In this document: positions 58,440 to 64,000 of the stretch, in pieces
Numbering within the stretch: position 1 is the first letter of the stretch
Layout: each line of letters opens with the position of its first letter
From: Ursus arctos
Taxonomy: Eukaryota; Chordata; Mammalia; Carnivora; Ursidae
DNA length: 64,000 nucleotides
Reading direction: 5' to 3'
Assembly (NCBI RefSeq): GCF_023065955.2
Contig: NW_026622808.1
Span: 41,614,475 to 41,678,474 of the forward strand
The notes under the pieces: model-generated
The model's database searches: none
Told to the model about the DNA's origin: nothing
Seen by the model: the letters and a program-made list of their open reading frames with translations, nothing else
Position numbers and translations under genes: made by a program

Positions 58440-58655
58440 TTTGGGGTTAGTCACCCTGGGAGGAATACTGACTCCGCCACTACTTAAGTCAACAAGAGAC
58501 AGTTACTTAATTGCCCCCAATCTCATTATTTTCACCTCTAAAATGGATAGCATAATTGTTTGTGCCTGCCTTCCAGAAGTATGGGGAGGATTGAATGAGA
58601 TCGTGCATATTAAGTATTTAAAGGACTTGGGACATAGTAACCCCTCAATACATGT
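58440..58655 (+). repeat. MIR fragment
   Basis: 'cacctctaaaatggatagca', 'gaggattgaatgagatcgtg' and 'gacatagtaacccctcaata' are in MIR order. Confidence 0.78.
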
Positions 58656-58929
58656 GCTATTTTTGATATTCTGAAGTTCTTAATCATTATAAAAGTATCT
58701 GAAAAATTCTAGAACGTTGTAAGGGGAAAAAACCTTCAAATACAGATCGCCCCTAAGCAAAGCCTTCTTTTACACAGCAAGAAAGTGAAACGTGGTCAGC
58801 CAAAAGCAAGATGCAACTCAACTTACACTTCTGAGCTCTTCTTTTGTACTGAACACTACTTATATGGAAATTCCTGGGGCAGGAACTGTTGCTTGGCTTA
58901 TCCACTGCTCATCTCCTTTCTCTCCTGCC

Positions 58930-59245
58930 TGCCTCCATCCCATGGCAAAGTAACTACTCACTCTCCTGGTTCCCCTCGAAACCAAGTGTGGCTACCACAA
59001 TAAAGTCCTCCACCAAAGACTCTGGGAAAGTGTGTGCTCTTCCAATAAAGGGAATAGACACTGTTCCTGACACCTCTTTCTTCCTTCCTTCCATGAATTT
59101 GATCAAGACGCCGGGAAATAAGGCAGTCATCTTGGAAAAGGACAGACCGAAGAATCACCTATACCTTTAGGGAGTCTATGTTCCACAAGAAAATATCCAA
59201 TTTGTTTAAGCCACTGGTAGGAGGTCTTCTGTTATATGCAGCTCA
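58930..59245 (+). repeat. Possible MaLR LTR 3' part
   Basis: 'atttgtttaagccactggta' and 'ttctgttatatgcagctcaa' near 59200-59245 resemble the end of MaLR-type LTRs. The upstream edge is uncertain. Confidence 0.4.
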
Positions 59246-61379
59246 ACTTTATACATGATAAAGCTCCTTTTCCCATGGACACTGACATACTCTGGGCCAA
59301 GAGGATGCCAAGTATTAGTACAAAATCTCAGGATACTACACAGTTGTCTGAGGAAATCCCTAGGTGTGAGGGCTCTACTTTTTTTTTTTTTCTTAATTAA
59401 AATGTGAGTCAATTTCTGGCTTATTTTTGTCAGTCATTTCTTACTTTGTTATCCTTTTTGTCTTCATTCTCAGAATGAATTTCCCATAGATATCTAAGAT
59501 CTTCCCATTGCCAAGTTGGCCCAGGGATTTCAGAGAATTGGGTTTTATTGATGTTGCATTGTTTATTTTACTTATTCATTTTCTACTAATTAGAGCACTT
59601 TGTCAGGATCTCTATGTAGGCATTGTCTTCTCATCCCCACAGCTCATGTTTGAAACATGGGAATAACAATATTGAGATTTAGACTGTTTTGGCCCTATCA
59701 ATCTCCCTCTCTCTCACAATGCCTAAATAACTTTTGGTCACAGAATTATATGCCAACTTGTACTGTCAATTATTTGTTATGGGTCTGATTTTACTCCTTG
59801 ACTGTATTACAAACCTGTGGGCATTGATAAAGTACTTTATAATATTTTTCATAGTCACCCTCAGTGCCTGTCACGGTGGTAGGCCCTGCAAACATTCTCA
59901 TTAAATGCTATAAAACAGACACCCTCATCTCCTGCCAATAATCACAGCTTAAGAAAAGACCCAGCGCTAAAAGCACCTGACCCTGGTATAAACTTGTACA
60001 TGACTCTGAGTCTCTCATCATCTGTTCAGGCAATCCAGTTCTGAGGTTGAGATGGTTAAGATCAGATCTGCATTGGGAAAAATACCTAAAATGGTGGTAC
60101 TTATGGGTACGTTTTGCTACACACACACAAAAGCACACTCCAAGGCATAGCACAATGGCAGCCAAAAAACAGCCCCTTAACAAATACGTGTTGAATGAAT
60201 GAACAAGCATATGCATGCATATGGCAAGAAATCTCACTGTGAATGAACGCACTTTCCTTTTTCTAAAGACAGAGAAGCTTACTAAAATAGATGGGCAGTC
60301 AAAACTCCATATTCCGCTTTCCCAGGCAAAGAACCCTCTGGTTTCCTCTTTGCTTTCTTCCTTACATGATGTACAACATAAAGGACTTGTTAGTCACATT
60401 TGTCAAGAGAGCCCAAAGGTACTAACTGGCTCATCGCAGCTTAAGTTATCAATTGTCTTTGTTGTTTGGTGGATATTGATCTGGGAAGACCTTGTATCTT
60501 GCTAAAGTCACTCGTACAGCAAAGCTTCACTTTTCCTTTTTAGTCGACATGAAGGCTCAAGTGTGGCGGGCTTTGGGAATTTCCACCTGACAGCCCTTTT
60601 CCATCATTAAACACCCAGTTAAAGCTTGATGAATGTACCAGTTAAAGGAGCACATTCTTGCCCACACCCAACAGTAGCAGCAGGTTGAGGCTAACACTTT
60701 GAGGGGCAATAATTGATGTAGGAAAATGGTCTCGGGAGCCACGGGTTTAGCTGCATTTGTTTTACATTCATTCATTCATTTCTTCATTCAACCAGACATT
60801 TACTGATAGGTCCCAATGTCTATTTCTAAGCTTAAGATGTTGTTTGCTTTCCTGAAGGGACATATGTCCTTCCTAATATTTCTGAATAGCACAATGTAAC
60901 CAATTCTGACTCTGCAGCCAAAGTACCCAGCATTAGCTGGATATCCTGAGAACAAGAAAAGAAAAATAGTGACAGTGGAAAATGCCAGACATCAAGGTGG
61001 CCGCATATGGTTGTGTGAGTGGTGCACTGTTCAAGTCCAGAAGTTACTGCTACTAGGACAATGATATGAATGGTGGGGCAGTGCAGCAGGGTACCCTTGG
61101 CTGACAGTGTTCCCTAGTCTAAAGGGCATAAAACTATGCAGTGCTCCAAACACACTTATAAACCAACTGCCTTTTTATTTACATAAAATACTTGATTCCA
61201 CAATACATTTGAATTTTACAATTAAATTTTCAAATAAGAAGCTGCCAACTACAAATGTTATGAAAAACAAATCTATCTCTACCTGATGTTAACCCCACAC
61301 AGGGGAATGACCGAACAATAGAAATGCTATTCTTTAAAAAATTTCCAAAGTCCTAAGAATCTATGCTAACTAAATACAT
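59246..61379. other. Unique sequence; weak L2-like end near 60765-60845
   Basis: 'cattcattcatttcttcatt', then 'aaccagacatttactgatag', looks like a reversed L2 end. A T run lies at 59379-59390. No gene is seen. Confidence 0.4.
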
Positions 61380-61790
61380 TAATGCACATAAAATATAGGT
61401 ACAAGGATATTTATTGAAATACCTTTACTATGTTACTAAAACATAGGAATAGCTAAATAAACTATGGTACTTCCATTCATGAAATTCTGTGAAGTCATTA
61501 AAAAGACTGAGGAGCCTTACAAATGTCCTCACAAGGACATAATGCCAAAATATACCCCTAAAGACAAAAATCAAAACATAACAAGACAAATAATGTGATT
61601 CTGTCCGTATACTTTTTAAATATATGTACACTGTACATGCAGAGATCTTAAGGGACAGAAAAGAGTCTAGAGGATACATACCAGTCTTCTGCTGGTGGTA
61701 ACCTCTGGCGGGGGGCAAGTAGAGAGAGGAATATCAGGTTTTGTATTACGGAATTTAAAATTAATAATGAGAGAAGTATTCATGCATTAG
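61380..61790 (+). repeat. Old interspersed repeat, same type as 56910-57230
   Basis: 'ggaatagctaaataaactat', 'gtacttccattcatgaaatt' and 'taacctctggcggggggcaa' follow the order of a common old LINE-derived repeat whose name I cannot assign with confidence. Confidence 0.45.
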
Positions 61791-61949
61791 TTTTGTTATA
61801 AAAACATACAAATAGTCGAAAACGAGCAAAATAATTCCAAGGTAGTTTACACACAGCTGAATCCCAACCTGTTGCAATTCATGACAAAACACCGAATCGT
61901 TTCAAGATAACACTGCTGACGTCCCCTTTCCACTGCAATTACTCATCGT

Positions 61950-62065
61950 GGCAACATATACTCATTGAGCACATACACACTGCACGACAGGCTCTGGGCA
62001 CTGGAGATCCAGAAAAAAGACAGGTGAGGGCCCTGGCCTTAGAGAGCTCAAGTCCAAGCCAGTAA
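61950..62065 (-). repeat. L2 3' end fragment
   Basis: 'atactcattgagcacataca', 'gacaggctctgggcactgga' and 'cctggccttagagagctcaa' match the reversed L2. Confidence 0.72.
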
Positions 62066-62469
62066 GAGAGGCATATGTATTTTGGATAAAATTTTTCAGA
62101 TTAACCATTATTTCCCTATTAAATAATTCAATTCACTACACCATTCTGGGCCCTGGGGCTGAGGGAGAAGTCAGCTGTGTTTCCACTGAAGTTGCTTCTC
62201 AGAGACGTTCTGCATCGTACGGCTCATTCCCTGCCTATCAAATATTCATCCTCCTCACCAATCAATCAACTTAGGTTCCCTCCAACAGAATCCGTAAAAT
62301 AATAATACTTTACATTCAGAGAGGGGTTTATACCTTTCCAAACACTCCTGCATACACGGCATCCTAAGAGAGGGACGATTAGAATGTGAGAGCGAGACTG
62401 TATCAGTTTGTGATATAAAACTTCCTTCTGTCTAATACACGTTTCCCTCTGCTCTTCACTCACCCGGCT
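62066..62469. other. Unique sequence, no gene seen
   Basis: Nothing recognised. Confidence 0.45.
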
Positions 62470-62560
62470 TATTCTTGCCCTTCAATTCACAGCTTAGGTG
62501 ACACCTCTTCCAGGAAGCATTCTGGGCTGGCGTAGCGGTCCTTCTTGCACACTTCCATGG
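62470..62560 (+). repeat. L2 fragment
   Basis: 'acagcttaggtgacacctct' followed by 'tccaggaagcattctgggct' is a typical L2 3' block. Confidence 0.65.
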
Positions 62561-63666
62561 TTCCCTGTTGTCTCCATCCCTCCAAACCCCCAAGATGCTG
62601 ACCATGCTCTTTTGTGGCTACCGACTTGGTGTCGCTGTCCATGACCTTGGGCCCAGAATCGTGTGGGAGGGGCCCTGGGTCTGATCTCATCTTGAAGGAC
62701 AAACCTCCCAGGTGGGGGAGGATCTGACATTCATATTTTTAAAAGCTCCCTAGGTATTCTGAAACAGCTCATCCCAAGAAGTTAAAATGGAAAGTTGTGG
62801 CCCGTCTGGCTCTCTATTACTTGCCATTGCAGCAGCAGCTTCTAAAAGCACTTGGTATATTGTTGGTGCCCAAAAAAGAGTTGCTCCCTCATCTACTGGT
62901 TCTTCCAACAAATATGTACTGAGCTCCTGCAGGGTGTCAGACTTGTGATGAATGATTAAATGGGATGAACCAAAGTCATGGTTACTACAGAGCTTTCATT
63001 ATTAAGAACTGTTTTCATAGTTACCGAATACCGGAAGCAGCTACAAAAACCCAAATGGCACGTGTCCCTATGTCCTATGGCAGGTAGGTCAGAGAAGACT
63101 AACAGAGATTTGGGAGTTTCTGTCATATTTCTTAACTGCCAATACTCAGATCCTTCCAGGATCTGAGCAGGCTCCGATTGCTCAGCTGTGTTTAGCGGTG
63201 AGATGCAAAATGGAGTGAATGAACCCAGCCGCAGGCCAAGAGGAAGGGCGCCTCTGCTTAGCATAACGATACAGTCAGAAAAATGGAAGGAATCACAGCA
63301 CGGCTACATGGGTTTTCCTTCCTAATTTTACTCTGTGGGTTTCTTAAGTAAATTCCTTAAAACTTCTTCAAAATAGTGAGAAGGCATTGTTCTTACCTTC
63401 AAAGGATTCAACTAAAATATGCTGCTGTGTGCTGTCTCCCGGGCAGGGAAGGGGAGCTGTTCCCACAGGTCCACTCACATGACAACACAAAGACTAGTTA
63501 GTTTCCAAACTGCCTGGGCTCTGGGATCCTCTTTTTAAGAGAAATCTGTTGTCGGACTTCATGTAGGCTTCAGCATGGGCTACAAAGCCCTTTCTCACCT
63601 GCTCCTGCCTGTATTTCTAGCTTCACCCATTCCACTCTCTTTTTGCTTACTACGTTCCGGTTTTCC
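62561..63666. other. Unique sequence, no gene seen
   Basis: Nothing recognised beyond short chance frames. Confidence 0.45.
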
Positions 63667-63977
63667 TCTGTCCGCTAGCGTAGCCAATAGCCACAGGGGG
63701 CTACTGAGCACACGAGCTGTGGCGAGCCCGAATGGAGATGCACTAGAGGCGTAACGTATAAACCAGACTTCCAAGACTTACTACAAGAAGAAAGAATGTA
63801 AAAAGATGTTAGTATTGTTTTGAATGACTTATGTGTTGAAAATGATATTATTTTGGATATATTAAGTTCAATAAACTACGTCACTGAAATTGATTTCACT
63901 TATTTTTTTAAAACCCCTTTTACTGTGGCTACCAGGAAAATTGAAACTACAACACGTGGCTGGCATGGGACAGTGGA
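63667..63977 (-). mobile_element. MER33-like hAT DNA transposon fossil
   Basis: 'gtagccaatagccacagggg' at one end and 'gtggctggcatgggacagtg' at the other. The interior 'gatttcacttatttttttaa' matches the copy at 38233. No coding capacity. Confidence 0.72.
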
Positions 63978-64000
63978 AGCTTTTTGTACTGGCCTTCTCG

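Overview
This window is nuclear DNA from a placental carnivore, most likely a bear-like species (Ursidae). The call rests on about 17 copies or fragments of the Carnivora-specific, tRNA-derived CAN-SINE. Several have the body I associate with bear or panda SINEs: a 'ggcacagcggttaagcg' head, a 'gagcctgcttcttcctctcc' segment and an (AATAAA)n-rich tail. Young L1 copies of one subfamily are also present. The carnivore call is strong; the family-level call is inference from memory of SINE variants. No exon of a recognisable cellular gene was found on either strand. The window looks intergenic or deep-intronic, and almost every long open frame belongs to a LINE-1 or is a SINE read through.

Layout. 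1-4.9 kb holds unique sequence, two young CAN-SINEs with perfect target-site duplications (TSDs) and a solo retroviral LTR on the minus strand. 6.78-12.16 kb is one L1 insertion. It is 5'-truncated inside ORF1, has an uninterrupted 1275-codon ORF2 with all catalytic residues, and carries about 500 bp of 3'-transduced DNA that ends in the tail of a CAN-SINE. The same 17-bp direct repeat brackets the whole unit. 12.2-27.6 kb holds old repeats (MER3-like hAT elements, MIR, L2, MaLR LTRs, decayed L1M) and several SINEs. 27.6-28.7 kb and 34.8-36.1 kb are two further 5'-truncated young L1 copies carrying only the ORF2 C-terminus. 28.7-50.1 kb is unique sequence with MIR, L2, MLT1 and hAT relics, nested SINEs and a long GAAA/GA tract. 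50.15-56.9 kb is an old, approximately full-length L1M with decayed ORFs. It has its own TSD, sits inside an even older repeat, and was later hit by three SINEs. 57-64 kb returns to unique sequence with scattered MIR, L2 and hAT relics.

How the parts interact. The only machinery encoded here is retrotransposon machinery. The endonuclease/reverse transcriptase type encoded at 7517-11344 is the enzyme that mobilises L1 and, in trans, the CAN-SINEs; the A-tails and 10-17 bp TSDs across the window are its footprint. The stacking gives a relative chronology: ancient MIR/L2/hAT/MaLR, then L1M, then CAN-SINEs and young L1.

The observations I rate highest are the 3'-transducing L1 with an intact ORF2, the fully resolvable old L1M nest, a CpG-retaining stretch at 33.16-33.49 kb with exon-like edges that no repeat explains, and a 55-bp motif that recurs 2.6 kb apart. 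I found no CRISPR array, operon, tRNA, rRNA or other structural RNA gene.
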